From NCBI RefSeq assembly GCF_030811855.1, contig NZ_JAUSRN010000001.1, positions 434,001-498,000 of the forward strand: a DNA stretch of 64,000 nt, given 5' to 3'. The position numbers and the translations under genes are program-made. Each line of letters begins with the position of its first letter. Within the stretch, counting starts at the first letter, position 1. The notes below the pieces were generated by a model. It was given only the letters and a program-made list of their open reading frames with translations, was not told where the DNA came from and did not search any database. Source of the stretch: Variovorax paradoxus (lineage in GTDB: Bacteria > Pseudomonadota > Gammaproteobacteria > Burkholderiales > Burkholderiaceae_C). Shown here piece by piece: positions 43,607 through 51,944 of this stretch.

Positions 43607-44392
43607 ATGGCTACCAACTCCGACTCCTGGGTTCTCATCACTGGAGCGTCCAGTGGTTTTGGCGAAGAATTCGCGAGGCAATACGCGGCCAAGGGCCACC
43701 CGCTGATTCTGGTCGCGCGCCGCCTCGATCGGCTGCAAGCCTTGTCTGAGACGCTGCAAAAGGCGTACGGCGTCAAGGTGATCGTGGAGCAGGTCGATCT
43801 GTCGGACGTGGCCGCCATCAACGGGTTGCACGCAAACCTCCGTGAGCGGGGAATCCCGGTGGAGATCCTGATCAACAACGCAGGCCATGGCTTGCAAGGC
43901 ACCTTCCTGGACACGCCGATGCAGAGCGCCTTGGACATGCTGCAGCTGGACATCGCAAGCCTGACCGTCATGACGCGGCTCTTCGGCGAAGACATGCGCG
44001 AGCGCGGCCGCGGAAAGATACTGCTCGTCGCCAGCATGTTGGCTCAGTTTGGCGTGGAAGACATGGCCGTCTATGGCGCAGCCAAGGCCTACGTACTGCG
44101 CCTTGGGGATGCGTTGCATCGTGAGTTCAAGCGCGATGGTGTGACGGTCACCTCGCTGTGCCCCGGCATGTCGGACACCGGCTTTGCGCAGGCCGCCAAG
44201 CAGAAGATCACTTGGGGACTCAAGCTGCTGATGATGAAACCGGCACCGGTGGTGCGGGCAGGGATTCATGCGCTGCACACCGGGCGGATCAGTGTCGTTC
44301 CAGGCTTCAACAACAAGGCTGCCGTGGCGATGGTGTGGGCCACACCGCGATGGCTGCACCAGGCCATCTTTGCGCGCGTCATGAACGGTTGA
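43607..44392 (+). CDS. Short-chain dehydrogenase/reductase (DltE-like)
   Basis: This 261-residue classical SDR has the nucleotide-binding VLITGASSGFGEEFA (TGxxxGxG), NNAG (INNAGHGLQG), a Ser in ASMLAQFG and the catalytic Tyr156-x3-Lys160 (AVYGAAK). The C-terminal region (KLLMMKPAPVVRAGI) matches the family of SDRs acting on hydrophobic substrates. It appears to be a single-gene unit under the TetR twin operators. Substrate unknown. Confidence 0.9.
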   Translation: MATNSDSWVLITGASSGFGEEFARQYAAKGHPLILVARRLDRLQALSETLQKAYGVKVIVEQVDLSDVAAINGLHANLRERGIPVEILINNAGHGLQGTFLDTPMQSALDMLQLDIASLTVMTRLFGEDMRERGRGKILLVASMLAQFGVEDMAVYGAAKAYVLRLGDALHREFKRDGVTVTSLCPGMSDTGFAQAAKQKITWGLKLLMMKPAPVVRAGIHALHTGRISVVPGFNNKAAVAMVWATPRWLHQAIFARVMNG

Positions 44393-44572
44393 GCGCCTTG
44401 TGCGTGGCGACTCGGCTCCAGCGAAGCAGCCATCGGCTCTCGATGCCCGAGCCTGCCTTGCATCGCGATCAGTGCGCTACACTATTTTTCGCCTTCACAG
44501 CGTTCGATCTGCTCCCTCCAACGGAGTCGTGCGCTTCGCACGTACTCACTCCATCGACAAGTCACGCTCCTC

Positions 44573-45397
44573 GTGGACACGTCTCAAAAACTCTCGAAAC
44601 GCCCCTCCTCCGCGCAGGCAGATTCGCAAGAAGGTCCGGGCGAGGTCGATGAGCGCTTGTTCGTCGGTTCGATGGAAAAGGGCATGCGCATTCTGGAACT
44701 GTTCAACGAACATCCCTCGGCACTTTCGATCGGCGACATCGCTCAGCACACGGGAATGGGCCGCAGCGCGGCGCAGCGTTTCGTCTACACGCTTCACCGG
44801 CTCGGGTACCTCGGCAAGGACAGCGAGTCAAAAAAATACCTTCCTTCGCTGAAGCTCCTGGGGCTGGTGCGTGGCATCCATCGCCACCACCCGCAGCGAG
44901 AGCTCGCGTATCCACTGCTCGAGAAGCTCGCCAAGGAAACGCGCGAAACGGTGTCATGGGTCGAGCTGGACGGTGACGAGGTCGTCGTGTTGTTGAACAT
45001 CCCTGGGGCGCACGTCACGGCCATCAACCTCCCGGTCGGAAGCCGCTTTCCTGCGCTCACCTCTTCATCGGGCCAGGTGCTTCTCTCGCAAGCGCCGCAG
45101 GCACAGCTCGCGAAGATGCTCGATGCCCTGTCACCCGCGGTGCGGGCCCGCTTCGGCACCCGCAGCCGATCGGAGGTACTTTCGATATTCCGCAAGGCGG
45201 CGGAAGACGGTCACTCGTTCACGGAGAAGAATTTCGGCGACGACGGCGTCTCCGTGTCGGTGCCCGTGACGGACATTTCGGGACGCCCCATTGCGGCCCT
45301 GAACGTATCGACCGTCCGTTCGCGCTACGACATCGCCCAAGTGCGCAAAGTGATTCTTCCCCGACTCCAACTGGCGGCGCGCGAAGCCTCCGTCTGA
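44573..45397 (+). CDS. IclR family transcriptional regulator
   Basis: This 274-residue regulator starts with GTG at 44573. The winged helix (FVGSMEKGMRILELFNEHPS, then ALSIGDIAQHTGMGRSAAQRF) is followed by an IclR effector domain ending VRKVILPRLQLAARE. IclR proteins control aromatic and organic-acid operons and may repress or activate. It precedes the CoA ligase/Bug receptor/crotonase genes in the same direction, and a perfect 15-bp palindrome in front of the ligase gene is a candidate site. The first 30 residues look disordered. The 180 bases before it show no gene. Confidence 0.9.
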   Translation: MDTSQKLSKRPSSAQADSQEGPGEVDERLFVGSMEKGMRILELFNEHPSALSIGDIAQHTGMGRSAAQRFVYTLHRLGYLGKDSESKKYLPSLKLLGLVRGIHRHHPQRELAYPLLEKLAKETRETVSWVELDGDEVVVLLNIPGAHVTAINLPVGSRFPALTSSSGQVLLSQAPQAQLAKMLDALSPAVRARFGTRSRSEVLSIFRKAAEDGHSFTEKNFGDDGVSVSVPVTDISGRPIAALNVSTVRSRYDIAQVRKVILPRLQLAAREASV

Positions 45398-45418
45398 GCG
45401 CCGCGGCTCTCGCGCGCT

Positions 45419-45458
45419 TTTCCCCCTTTCCCCCTTTCCCCATTTCCCCATTTCCCCA
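45419..45458 (+). repeat. Five-copy 8-bp tandem repeat
   Basis: Five perfect-length units in a row: TTTCCCCC twice, then TTTCCCCA three times. It lies just after the IclR gene in non-coding DNA, followed by a GC-rich GGCCGAT repeat. Such short-unit arrays can change copy number by slippage. Confidence 0.85.
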
Positions 45459-45530
45459 TGCCGGCGGCCGATGGCCGATGGCCGGCGAATAGCCCGCGCG
45501 CACGGCTGCAGGCGTACCCACATCCCCCAC

Positions 45531-45560
45531 TTGACGAAGCGCTGGATAGCGCGCAATATT
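45531..45560 (+). promoter_or_regulatory. Probable promoter of the ligase/Bug/crotonase operon
   Basis: TTGACG (45531-45536) and AATATT (45555-45560) are 18 bases apart, in a sharp drop of GC content upstream of the ligase gene. The spacing fits a sigma-70 promoter. Confidence 0.4.
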
Positions 45561-45580
45561 AATTGAAATGCAAGCAAGTC

Positions 45581-45595
45581 AATTGCATTGCAATT
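45581..45595. promoter_or_regulatory. Palindrome upstream of the CoA ligase gene (candidate IclR site)
   Basis: AATTGCA-T-TGCAATT is a perfect 15-bp inverted repeat, 31 bases before the ATG and about 20 bases downstream of the -10-like hexamer. Its size and symmetry suit an IclR dimer site; position downstream of the promoter suggests repression. Confidence 0.55.
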
Positions 45596-45626
45596 ATCTA
45601 TCGCTAAGGCTTTTTCACGGAACAAG

Positions 45627-47207
45627 ATGTCGCAGGCAAACCATTCGACCGGCTCCGTCGCCATGGACTCGCTCAGCGAGGAAACGATCGGCGAACTGCT
45701 CGCTCGCCGCGCCCGCTCGAATCCTGAAGACATCTACTGCTCTTTCCGTAGCGAGCGCATCAGCGTCGGATTGCTGGACCGCCGAGTGAACCAGGTCGCG
45801 ACCCTGTTGAAGTCGCAAGGCTTGCAAAAGGGCGACCGGGTCGCCGTCATGCTGCCCAGCCATCCGGACCATCTCTACCTGCTCTTTGCATTGGCCCGAC
45901 TGGGAATGGTTCGCGTGCCGATCAACGTGCACCTGCTGGGCGCGCCGCTGGCCCACCTCCTCCACGAACTGGCGCCGCAGGCCATCGTGGCCGACACCGC
46001 ACTCCGCGCGGCCCTCGATGAACTCGGAATCGCCCTGCCGCACATGATCTGGCGCAACGGCATCGACGCGGAATTCGATCGCTTCGCATCCTGCGACGAG
46101 GACAATGCAGCGCCCCTCGTGAAGACCGACGAGATCATCGCCCTCAGTCCCAGCTCGGGCACCACCGGCGCACCCAAGGGCGTTCTGAAGTCCGACCGCC
46201 AACTGCGCGCCGGACCGATGGCCATCCTTCGCTTGACGGAGGCCGGACCGGGTGACGTCTTCTTGTTTTGGGAGGCGCTGCACCACGGCTCCGGCGTGGC
46301 GGTCGCGATAGCCGCGCTGATGGGGGGCTTCCAGCTGGCGATGCTGGAACGCTTCAGCGCATCGCGGTTCTGGGACGACGTTCGTCGCCACCAGGCCACG
46401 CACATCCACTACCTGGGCAGCGTGCTGCCGATGCTGCTGAAGCAGCCGGAGCGCCCCAATGACCGCGAGCACGGCGTCCGCATCGCCTGGGGCGGCGGCT
46501 GTCCCGCCGAAGTGTGGCACGCGTTCGCCGAGCGTTTCGGCGTATCGATGCGGGAGGGCTACGGACTTTCCGAACTCATCACCTTCGTGACGGCAAACAT
46601 CGACGGTCCGCCGGGCTCCATCGGCAAGCCGCTGTCGTACTACGAGATCTCGCTGCTCGCGGACGATGGATCGGTGGTGGCCGAACCGGGCGACAAGGGC
46701 GAGATCGCAATACGCGCGCTCGATCCACGCCTGGGCTTCCTGGGCTACTTCAGGAACCCGCAGGCCGATGCCGCCGCGCGCCGCGGCGAGCTATTCCTGA
46801 GCGGCGATCTTGCGCACCGAGATGCGAACGGCAATCTCTTCTACGCGGGGCGCAAGAAGGACATGCTGCGGCGGCGCGGAATCAACATTGCGGCCTGGGA
46901 CGTCGAGAGCGTCTTTGCGCAGCACGATGCGGTGGCCGAGGTCGCGCTGGTCGGCGTTCCCAGTGACCTGGGCGAGGACGAGCTCAAGCTGTTCGTGCGT
47001 TTGCGCGAGGGCGCAAGCATCACGCCGGCCGACCTGATCCACTGGTGCAGCGGCAGGCTGCCGTACTTCCAGGTGCCCCGCTACGTGGAATTCATCGACG
47101 CCTTTCCCAAGACGCCGACGCAGCGGATCCAGAAGAAGGAACTGTCCCGCGGCGTGACGGGCGTATGGGACGCCGACGCCGCGGGCTTTCACGCGGCCAA
47201 GCGCTGA
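45627..47207 (+). CDS. AMP-forming acid-CoA ligase (CaiC-like)
   Basis: This 526-residue adenylate-forming ligase has a phosphate loop SPSSGTTGAPKGVLKS, A5 REGYGLSEL, hinge SGDLAHRDANGNLFYAGRKKDM (given as SGDLAHRD and GRKKDM) and C-terminal TPTQRIQKKEL. It resembles crotonobetaine/carnitine-CoA ligases and would activate the acid captured by the Bug receptor encoded next, before the crotonase acts. ATG 45627 with GGAAC upstream is preferred; TTG 45588 would run into the palindrome. Confidence 0.88.
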   Translation: MSQANHSTGSVAMDSLSEETIGELLARRARSNPEDIYCSFRSERISVGLLDRRVNQVATLLKSQGLQKGDRVAVMLPSHPDHLYLLFALARLGMVRVPINVHLLGAPLAHLLHELAPQAIVADTALRAALDELGIALPHMIWRNGIDAEFDRFASCDEDNAAPLVKTDEIIALSPSSGTTGAPKGVLKSDRQLRAGPMAILRLTEAGPGDVFLFWEALHHGSGVAVAIAALMGGFQLAMLERFSASRFWDDVRRHQATHIHYLGSVLPMLLKQPERPNDREHGVRIAWGGGCPAEVWHAFAERFGVSMREGYGLSELITFVTANIDGPPGSIGKPLSYYEISLLADDGSVVAEPGDKGEIAIRALDPRLGFLGYFRNPQADAAARRGELFLSGDLAHRDANGNLFYAGRKKDMLRRRGINIAAWDVESVFAQHDAVAEVALVGVPSDLGEDELKLFVRLREGASITPADLIHWCSGRLPYFQVPRYVEFIDAFPKTPTQRIQKKELSRGVTGVWDADAAGFHAAKR

Positions 47208-47268
47208 GGCTGCACCCGGTCTAGCGGTGTCCATCGATTTCCCGATTCCTCGACTGAAAGGAAAAACC

Positions 47269-48252
47269 ATGATCCGAGTTCCCTTGAACCTCTGGCGGCA
47301 TGCACTGGTGATGATGTCCAGCCTCGCTTTCTGCGCCTGGGCCCAGGCCGCCCTCGCCGACAAGCCCATTACCTTGGTCGTGGCCTTTCCGGCCGGCGGC
47401 GGCGTCGACGTGGTCGGGCGCATCCTTGCGCAGGGCATGTCACAGAAGCTGAAGCTCTCGGTGGTGGTGGACAACAAGGCGGGCGCCTCCGGTGCAATCG
47501 GGGCGCAGTTCGTCAAGCGCGCGGCACCGGACGGCCACACGCTTCTCATGGCACCGACCACCTCCTACGTGATGTCGGAAAAGATGTCCGGCACCGAGGC
47601 CGTCGGCTACGAAATCGCCAAGGACTTCAGGCCGGTGGCCACCGTCGGCGAGTTGCCCCTGGTCATGCTCGCGTCGAAGGCGAGCGGAATCACCAACTAC
47701 GCGGAGTTGGCCGCCAAGGCCAGGCAACAGCCGGGCAAGCTCGCCTACGGATCGTCAGGCAATGGCTCGACCGAACACATCGTGACCGAGTGGTTCCGCC
47801 AGCAGGCGTCGCTCGAACTGTTGCACGTTCCCTATCGCGGCTCCGCGCCTGCGATGGCCGACCTGTTTGCAGGCGAGATCCAGTTCATGGTGACCACCTC
47901 GCCCACCGCGCTCACCAACTTGGCCTCAGGAAAGGTGGTGGCCGTGGGCGTGGCGAGCCCGCAGCGGCTGGACATCTTCCCGGGCCTTCCCACCTTCGCG
48001 GAACAGGGCCTGCCGCAGTTCGTTGCCGCTTCGGTGTATGCGGTGCTGGCGCCCAAGGGAACGCCCGATGACGTGATTGCCACCTTGAATGCGGCACTCA
48101 ACGAGACACTGGACGATGAAGCAGTCAAGCGCCGCTACGCGCAGCTGGGGATCGAGGCCGTCCGCACCACGCCTGGGCAGGCGCGCGACAGGCTGCAAAA
48201 CGAATCGAACAAATGGGAGCAGGTGGTGCAGCGGATCAGGGTCGCTCGATAG
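47269..48252 (+). CDS. Bug family tripartite tricarboxylate-type substrate receptor (TctC-like)
   Basis: This 327-residue periplasmic receptor has a signal peptide (MIRVPLNLWRHALVMMSSLA, cleavage near ALA) and the Bug opening DKPITLVVAFPAGGGVDVVGRILAQ in which PAGGG binds the carboxylate. The TSPTALTNLASGKVVAVGVAS segment is standard. No TctA/TctB membrane genes are near, which is normal for the many orphan Bug proteins of beta-proteobacteria. The ATG at 47269 with AAAGGA upstream is used, not the earlier GTG. Confidence 0.93.
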   Translation: MIRVPLNLWRHALVMMSSLAFCAWAQAALADKPITLVVAFPAGGGVDVVGRILAQGMSQKLKLSVVVDNKAGASGAIGAQFVKRAAPDGHTLLMAPTTSYVMSEKMSGTEAVGYEIAKDFRPVATVGELPLVMLASKASGITNYAELAAKARQQPGKLAYGSSGNGSTEHIVTEWFRQQASLELLHVPYRGSAPAMADLFAGEIQFMVTTSPTALTNLASGKVVAVGVASPQRLDIFPGLPTFAEQGLPQFVAASVYAVLAPKGTPDDVIATLNAALNETLDDEAVKRRYAQLGIEAVRTTPGQARDRLQNESNKWEQVVQRIRVAR

Positions 48253-48279
48253 AACCCACAACACTTCTGGAGCCGATCA

Positions 48280-49071
48280 ATGACAGACACAACTTCCACA
48301 AGGCCCTGCCTGACTCTTGCCATCGACAAGGGCGTCGCCCTGATCACGATGGACCGCCCGCACGCGATGAACGCGTTCGATCGTACGCAGCGCGAACTCT
48401 TCCAGTCTGCCCTCCTGTCGGCCGATGCCGACGCGGACGTTCGCGTCATCGTGATCACTGGCGCCGGCAAGGCCTTCTGCGCGGGCCAGGACCAGCACGA
48501 AAGCGCCGCCATGGACGCGGCGGGCTCGGCGGCTCGTATCGACAGCTACATGGCGCTCTACGAGGTGTTTCGTGGGCTCGGCAAGCCGGTCATCGCCCGG
48601 ATCAACGGCGTGGCCGCCGGCGCAGGCCTGCAGATCGCGCTCATGTCGGACCTTCGCATCGCGTCCACCCAGGCACGCTTCGGCATGACGGAGTTCAAAG
48701 TGGGCTCCGCAGCGATCTTCGGCAGCGCGCTGCTTCATTCGATCATCGGCGAAGCTGCGATGAAACGGCTCGTGCTGCTGGCCGAGATCGTGCCGGCCGC
48801 ACAGTCCCTGGCGCTCGGCCTGGTTCATGAAGTCGTGGACGACGCTCGCCTGGACGAGCGGGTGGCCGAGATCTGCACGCAGGTGTTGCAGTGGTCGCCG
48901 ACCTCCGTGGCCATTACAAAATCGTGGTGGAAGGAGATGGGCGACGAGATGTTCGCCAAAGCTGCGGCTGCCGCCCGCCGCGGCCACGCCATCAACTTTG
49001 CGTCGGGCGCCTACTCGCTCGGCGCAAGGAAGTTCACCGAACGCAAGCAGGCGAACCGCGCCAATATGTAG
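48280..49071 (+). CDS. Enoyl-CoA hydratase/isomerase (crotonase) family protein
   Basis: This 263-residue crotonase-fold protein has a first oxyanion-hole segment AFCAGQDQHES, a second AGVAAGAGLQIALMSDLRI-like segment (here NGVAAGAGLQIA) and a catalytic-site Glu in MTEFKVGSAA. It would hydrate, isomerise or hydrolyse the acyl-CoA made by the ligase at 45627. It ends the operon. CaiD-like function is possible given the CaiC-like ligase, but the CaiA/CaiB partners are missing. Confidence 0.9.
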   Translation: MTDTTSTRPCLTLAIDKGVALITMDRPHAMNAFDRTQRELFQSALLSADADADVRVIVITGAGKAFCAGQDQHESAAMDAAGSAARIDSYMALYEVFRGLGKPVIARINGVAAGAGLQIALMSDLRIASTQARFGMTEFKVGSAAIFGSALLHSIIGEAAMKRLVLLAEIVPAAQSLALGLVHEVVDDARLDERVAEICTQVLQWSPTSVAITKSWWKEMGDEMFAKAAAAARRGHAINFASGAYSLGARKFTERKQANRANM

Positions 49072-49116
49072 AGCGCGGTCACCATGCAACACCGGAATGC
49101 GACAAACATCTCCTCC

Positions 49117-49413
49117 TCACAGCAGGTCTGTCAGTTCGCCAGGCCATAGCTGCGCGCTGTGAAGAATTCGCAAGATGCGAACGCAGTCCTTCGCTACGCG
49201 GTAGGCCACGATGTACGGTGTGCGGCGAACGATCAGCTCGCGCGTTCCCTTGACGCGCCCTGGACGCCCGCGCTCTGGAAACTTCAACAGCAGCAGCACT
49301 TGCGTAGCAATGCGCTCGTCCACTGCAATCGCGGCACGCGGGTCGTCTTGCTCGATGAAGTCGAAAATCCGATCCCGGTCATCCATCGCAAGCGGCGACC
49401 ACTCCAGCCTCAC
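49117..49413 (-). CDS. RelE/ParE family toxin
   Basis: This 98-residue small toxin fold opens MRLEWSPLAMDDRDRIFDFI and ends with IVAYRVAKDCVRILRILHSAQLWP, the typical ParE/RelE strand-turn-helix. It overlaps the antitoxin gene by 4 bases, with the antitoxin first, as is usual. Targets can be gyrase (ParE) or ribosome-bound mRNA (RelE); sequence alone does not decide here. Confidence 0.87.
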   Translation of the reverse strand: MRLEWSPLAMDDRDRIFDFIEQDDPRAAIAVDERIATQVLLLLKFPERGRPGRVKGTRELIVRRTPYIVAYRVAKDCVRILRILHSAQLWPGELTDLL

Positions 49414-49718
49414 GCGGGACCTTCACCCGCTTTTCGCATCGCAGCGGCTCGGCGCTTGGAAAAATGCGCTTCAACTTTCTCGTGCGGGACCGCAGGGCGC
49501 GGATCATCCAAGGCCTCCTGCACCTTGGCTCGGAACCAGGCGTCATGGGCGGCGGCATCAACGATCAAGCCCGCGGGCAAAGCGCCCTCCTTGGCCACAC
49601 GCGTCAAGACGATCCTCATCACGTCGGAAACGGTGAGCCCGATGTTGTCGAGCACTGCGGTGGCGCGCTCCTTCACCTCAGCGTCTATGCGGGTCTGGAC
49701 CAATGCGTTTGCGACCAT
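49410..49718 (-). CDS. RelB/DinJ family antitoxin
   Basis: This 102-residue antitoxin has an N-terminal ribbon-helix-helix (NALVQTRIDAEVKERATAVL, then LTVSDVMRIVLTRVAKEG) that binds DNA, while the C-terminal half should wrap the toxin. The order antitoxin-toxin with a 4-base overlap supports a working module. A palindrome that contains a -10-like TACAAT lies 28 bases upstream and is the probable autoregulatory operator. Confidence 0.88.
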   Translation of the reverse strand: MVANALVQTRIDAEVKERATAVLDNIGLTVSDVMRIVLTRVAKEGALPAGLIVDAAAHDAWFRAKVQEALDDPRPAVPHEKVEAHFSKRRAAAMRKAGEGPA

Positions 49719-49746
49719 GGCAGGCCTCCAAGTCAGAGAACAACAG

Positions 49747-49762
49747 CTGAATTGTAATTCAG
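49747..49762. promoter_or_regulatory. Operator/promoter palindrome of the toxin-antitoxin pair
   Basis: CTGAATT-GT-AATTCAG is a perfect inverted repeat with 7-base arms. On the minus strand it contains TACAAT (complement of 49751-49756), a good -10 for the antitoxin gene. Binding by the ribbon-helix-helix antitoxin would block it. Confidence 0.6.
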
Positions 49763-49823
49763 TTGAATGACATCATGATATCAGCGGGTGCGCTTACGAT
49801 TCGCATTCATACCCAGGCCGCCC

Positions 49824-50738
49824 ATGCTCCTCCACGTCGACGAAGAGATCACCTTCCGCAAGCTCGAGATCCTGCTGGCGTTCATGGAGACCGGCAATCT
49901 GGCTCGCGCGGCGGAAAAGCTCGAGATCAGCGCGGTGAGCGTGCACCGCGCCCTGCATTCGCTGGAAACGGGGCTGCGCTGCGCGTTGTTCCGGCACGAG
50001 GGCCGCAACCTGCACCCGACCGAAGCCGCCAACGCGCTGGCAGAGGTGGCGCGTGAGGTGCTTCGCACCATGGCCCAGGGCATACGCTCCACGCGGGAAG
50101 TCGCCGGCTATTCGGCGGACCGGATTCGCATCGGCTCACTCTATTCGCTGACGAGCCGCACGGTGCCGCAGCTGATCATGGGAATGAAGCTGCGCAAGCC
50201 CGACCTGCACACCGAACTCGTGCTCGGGTCCAACGCCCACCTGTTGCAGAAGCTGCGGGACGGCGCGATCGACGCCGCGCTGATGGCGATCCCCGATGAG
50301 GTTTCGGATGTCGAATCGGAGCCGCTGTTCGAGGACGACATCCAGTTTGCCGCTCCGGTGGGCTCCCCCTACTCCGGGCAAAAGGAAATCGACCTGAGCA
50401 GCTGCGCCGGCGAACGCTTCGTCAGCCTGAGCGAAGGCTTCGCCACTTACCGAGGTTTTGTGGAGACTTTCCGCATAGCCGGCTTCACGCCCAACGTGGT
50501 GATGAAGACCGACGACATCTTCTCGCTGATGAACCTGGTGAGCGGCGGCGTGGGCTACACGCTGCTGCCGGGGCGGGTGCGCGGCGTCATGCCGCAAAAG
50601 GTGCAACTGATTCCGCTGCAGCCCAGGTACCTGATGCGCCAGACCATCGCGCTCAATTTCCTGCGCACGCGCGAACGCGATCCCAATCTGCTCGCGCTGC
50701 TGTCGGTTTGCCGCGTGGCCAAAGCCGACCTCGGCTGA
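49824..50738 (+). CDS. mdcR: LysR family regulator, MdcR-like (malonate utilisation)
   Basis: This 304-residue LysR protein has helix-turn-helix residues about 15-60 (EITFRKLEILLAFMETGNLA, then AVSVHRALHSLE). It has several stretches I recognise from malonate regulators: LRIGSLYSLT-like (IRIGSLYSLTSRTVP), ERFVSLSEGFATYRGF and MRQTIALNFLRTRERDPNLL. It lies 1.2 kb upstream of the malonate genes, separated by gloB on the other strand, and probably activates the matC-mdc operon in response to malonate. The ATG at 49824 is preferred to GTG 49788. Confidence 0.83.
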   Translation: MLLHVDEEITFRKLEILLAFMETGNLARAAEKLEISAVSVHRALHSLETGLRCALFRHEGRNLHPTEAANALAEVAREVLRTMAQGIRSTREVAGYSADRIRIGSLYSLTSRTVPQLIMGMKLRKPDLHTELVLGSNAHLLQKLRDGAIDAALMAIPDEVSDVESEPLFEDDIQFAAPVGSPYSGQKEIDLSSCAGERFVSLSEGFATYRGFVETFRIAGFTPNVVMKTDDIFSLMNLVSGGVGYTLLPGRVRGVMPQKVQLIPLQPRYLMRQTIALNFLRTRERDPNLLALLSVCRVAKADLG

Positions 50739-50809
50739 GTCCGGGGCAGCTGATCAATCGGTGCGCCGCTATCCGCCCTGCGACGGGCGGAGTTGTGTTG
50801 GCCCGCGGC

Positions 50810-51601
50810 TCACCATGTATTGCGCAGCTCGCGAAGCTTGACGAACACGGTCTTCGGATCCGGCTTCTCGGGCAGATCGGGAAAGGCCTCGCGAAGCGTC
50901 GCAATGACGCTCGGGCTCGACAAGCGCAGGAAGGTGTTGATCTCTTTCTCTTCGCGGAGCGTCGTGACGCGGGCGTTGGCCGGGTCATGACCTGCCACGC
51001 CGGGCAGCAGCGCCTTGGCGGCAGCGTTGTCGGGCTCGCGCGCGAGCGTGAAACGCAGATTGTTTTCGATGTAGTCGTGGCCGGGGTAGACGCGGGTGTC
51101 GTCGGGCAGCTTGGCGAGTTGCTCGACAAAGGTGGTGTACATGGATTCCACATTGCCGCCGTTGTGGCAGTTGCCCGCGCCGGCGTTGAACAGCGTGTCG
51201 CCGGAGAACAGTGCCGGCCTTTCGGTGTGAGAGCGCAGGCAGATGTGGCACATCGTGTGCCCGGGCGTGTCCATGCATTCGAGCTCGACGGTCTTGCCGA
51301 CCTTGATCACGTCGCCGGCCTTGACGCCGCGATCCACGCCGGCAATGCGAGAGCCCGACTGGTGGTGCGCAATCACCTTGGCGCCGGTCGCCGCCACGAC
51401 GGCCTCATTGCCGCCGGTGTGGTCGTGATGCTCGTGAGTATTGAGGATTTGCGTGATTTGCCAACCCTTCTCCTTGGCGGCGGCCAGGCATTTCTGGTGG
51501 TCCAGGGGATCGATGGCAAGAGCCTCGCCGGTCTCAGGGCAAACGATCAGGTAGTTGTAGTTGCGATAGGCGTTGCCGGTCCAGATGCGTTCGACGATCA
51601 T
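50810..51601 (-). CDS. gloB: Hydroxyacylglutathione hydrolase (glyoxalase II)
   Basis: This 263-residue metallo-beta-lactamase-fold enzyme hydrolyses S-lactoylglutathione to lactate and glutathione. The metal site THEHHDHTGG, the DTPGHTMCH segment, the FSGDTLFNAGAGNCHNGG segment and YPGHDY are present, as is the C-terminal glutathione-binding part (RVTTLREEKEINTFLR). It is a housekeeping gene inserted between the malonate regulator and the malonate operon, on the opposite strand. Confidence 0.92.
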   Translation of the reverse strand: MIVERIWTGNAYRNYNYLIVCPETGEALAIDPLDHQKCLAAAKEKGWQITQILNTHEHHDHTGGNEAVVAATGAKVIAHHQSGSRIAGVDRGVKAGDVIKVGKTVELECMDTPGHTMCHICLRSHTERPALFSGDTLFNAGAGNCHNGGNVESMYTTFVEQLAKLPDDTRVYPGHDYIENNLRFTLAREPDNAAAKALLPGVAGHDPANARVTTLREEKEINTFLRLSSPSVIATLREAFPDLPEKPDPKTVFVKLRELRNTW

Positions 51602-51944
51602 GAGTTGCTCCAGGTGTCAGATAAGAATGGCACGAACTTAACCCCGACGGCGTTGATGTGCTTCGTTCGGCGGCTCGGCACGGCCCTGAGTGCACATCGG
51701 GAGGCTGCACTTTCTGGCGCCACGCTCGACTGATCGCCCTTCGCCCCGCTGCAGATCTTCGTCGAGCTGATCTCGCGTGAGCTTGTGGGCGCGGCGTCAG
51801 CCAGATCAGGGTTAACCCTCGATCGTTTCACTGAGCGTAAAGGTCGCAGACGCCGCTTCATTGATCGTCCCGGAGGGGGTGCGTACCGTACGGACCCAGG
51901 CGCACAAGCATGTGCGCCGTACCTAAAACACCGGAGACGCATCG
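51602..51944 (+). promoter_or_regulatory. Leader region of the malonate operon with three symmetric elements
   Basis: This 343-base stretch has no convincing gene. It contains AGGGTTAACCCT (perfect palindrome, 51808-51819), CGTAC-C-GTACG (51882-51892) and a perfect hairpin GGCGCACA-AGCA-TGTGCGCC (51899-51918) that ends 26 bases before the matC ATG. The first two could bind the LysR regulator; the hairpin is probably in the mRNA leader. The first ~200 bases show nothing I can identify. Confidence 0.45.
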
